From NCBI RefSeq assembly GCF_001552595.1, contig NZ_BCRM01000002.1:183831-247830 (forward strand): a DNA stretch of 64,000 nt, given 5' to 3'. This document shows positions 63,476-64,000 of the stretch, piece after piece. The DNA comes from Rhodococcus erythropolis NBRC 15567 (GTDB lineage Bacteria > Actinomycetota > Actinomycetes > Mycobacteriales > Mycobacteriaceae). The position numbers were made by a program, and so were the translations under genes. The notes below the pieces were generated by a model. It worked only from the letters and a program-made list of their open reading frames with translations, made no database searches and was not told the origin of the DNA. Numbering within the stretch: position 1 is the first letter of the stretch; each line of letters opens with the position of its first letter.

Positions 63476-64000
63476 TCAGCGCGATACGGCGATCACGTTG
63501 TTTCGGTACGCCCAGATGACGATCTGCACACGGGTACGCACCTGCAGCTTCTTGCAGATGTTGCTGATGTGCGACTTCACCGTGCTCTGCTCGAGGCTGA
63601 GGGAATCTGCGATGTCGTTGTTTCCCAAGCCTTGTGACAACAACTGCACCACATCCATTTCACGCGCGCTGAGACCGTGATCCGATCCGGAGCGCGCTGT
63701 GGACATCGGTGCCGGTTTGCGCCTCGCGAACTCCACGATCAGTCTCGACGTCAATCTCGGAGAGAGCACCGAGCCACCCTCGGCCACGGTCAGCACTGCC
63801 GACGAGAGCTCCTCTGGATCGGCGTCTTTGAGCAGGAACCCTGCGGCGCCACTGTCGAGCGCCTCGAAAACGTACTCGTCGAGATCGAACGTGGTGATCA
63901 CGACGACGCGGGTCGCCGGAAACTCGGCAAGGACCTCCCTGGTCGCGGTCAACCCGTCACCGTGAGGCATTCGGATATCCATCAGTACGACGTCCGGACG
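63476..64000 (-). CDS. NarL/LuxR-family response regulator, 5' end outside window
   Basis: The frame runs off the right edge, so the N-terminal part of the receiver is missing. The visible part begins RPDVVLMDIRMPHGDG, with the phospho-acceptor Asp, then VVVITTFDLDEYVFEAL and the Lys of GFLLKDADPEEL. The C-terminal LuxR domain (LSAREMDVVQLLSQGLGNND and SLEQSTVKSHISNICKKL) is complete. The partner kinase is probably beyond the window. It converges on the phosphatase gene across a terminator. Confidence 0.9.
   Translation of the reverse strand, partial: RPDVVLMDIRMPHGDGLTATREVLAEFPATRVVVITTFDLDEYVFEALDSGAAGFLLKDADPEELSSAVLTVAEGGSVLSPRLTSRLIVEFARRKPAPMSTARSGSDHGLSAREMDVVQLLSQGLGNNDIADSLSLEQSTVKSHISNICKKLQVRTRVQIVIWAYRNNVIAVSR

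Overview
The window looks like chromosome of a mycolic-acid actinobacterium, most likely a Rhodococcus (inferred from gene content, not from a database search). It has high GC, an MmpL3-type trehalose monomycolate flippase beside trmB and a NYN-domain gene in the same order as in Mycobacterium, IdeR/DtxR-like iron boxes, a MacS/MacR-type two-component system, paired DszC/SfnB-like flavin monooxygenases, and many apparently leaderless start codons. I see no rRNA, tRNA, CRISPR array, insertion sequence or prophage. Gene density is high and almost every gene appears intact.

Layout. 0.2-3 kb: a small Asp-rich protein and two GTPase-like genes (-). 3-7.5 kb: trmB, NYN protein, mmpL3 (+). 7.5-15 kb: DUF2339 membrane protein; divergent TetR and cupin/MaoC genes; and a minus-strand operon AI-2E-type permease, macS, macR, DUF1707. 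15-18.4 kb: adenylate cyclase, YbhN-like flippase, FadR-type regulator. 18.4-21.4 kb: leuA behind a leucine leader peptide, yceI, DUF3054. 21.4-27.3 kb: POT peptide transporter, TSUP permease, and a lipoprotein penicillin-binding protein followed by a paralogue that lost all catalytic motifs. 27.4-31.4 kb: hypothetical protein and an aromatic meta-cleavage lower-pathway group (HpaI, HpaH, MarR, flavin reductase, VOC protein). 31.6-34.7 kb: ABC-F protein, hypothetical protein, hydrolase. 34.7-39.9 kb: copper ATPase, DUF305 lipoprotein, divergent two-component system, YiaAB protein. 40-46.4 kb: macrolide-type glycosyltransferase, MarR, MocR, alanine-type aminotransferase, purQ/purS, MBL hydrolase. 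46.4-51.4 kb: secreted metalloprotease, DUF2334 deacetylase, glutathione peroxidase, siderophore-binding lipoprotein divergent from a sucrase/ferredoxin-like protein. 51.5-58 kb: two DszC-like monooxygenases, DctA and its sensor/regulator pair. 58-64 kb: protease II, purC, a second siderophore lipoprotein, a secreted tyrosine phosphatase and a NarL-type regulator cut by the window end.

The most interesting signals are regulatory. (1) leuA has a complete, readable control region: -35/-10, a leaderless 14-codon peptide with three consecutive Leu codons, and two mutually exclusive hairpins, one of which hides the leuA ribosome binding site. (2) Two unrelated membrane-protein genes 30 kb apart share a MacR-like inverted repeat at exactly the same distance from their starts, and a macSR operon lies between them. 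(3) Two siderophore-binding lipoproteins carry IdeR-like boxes, one shared with a putative ferric-siderophore reductase. (4) A catalytically dead PBP paralogue lies behind its active sister. (5) Short tandem duplications recur at or just past stop codons.
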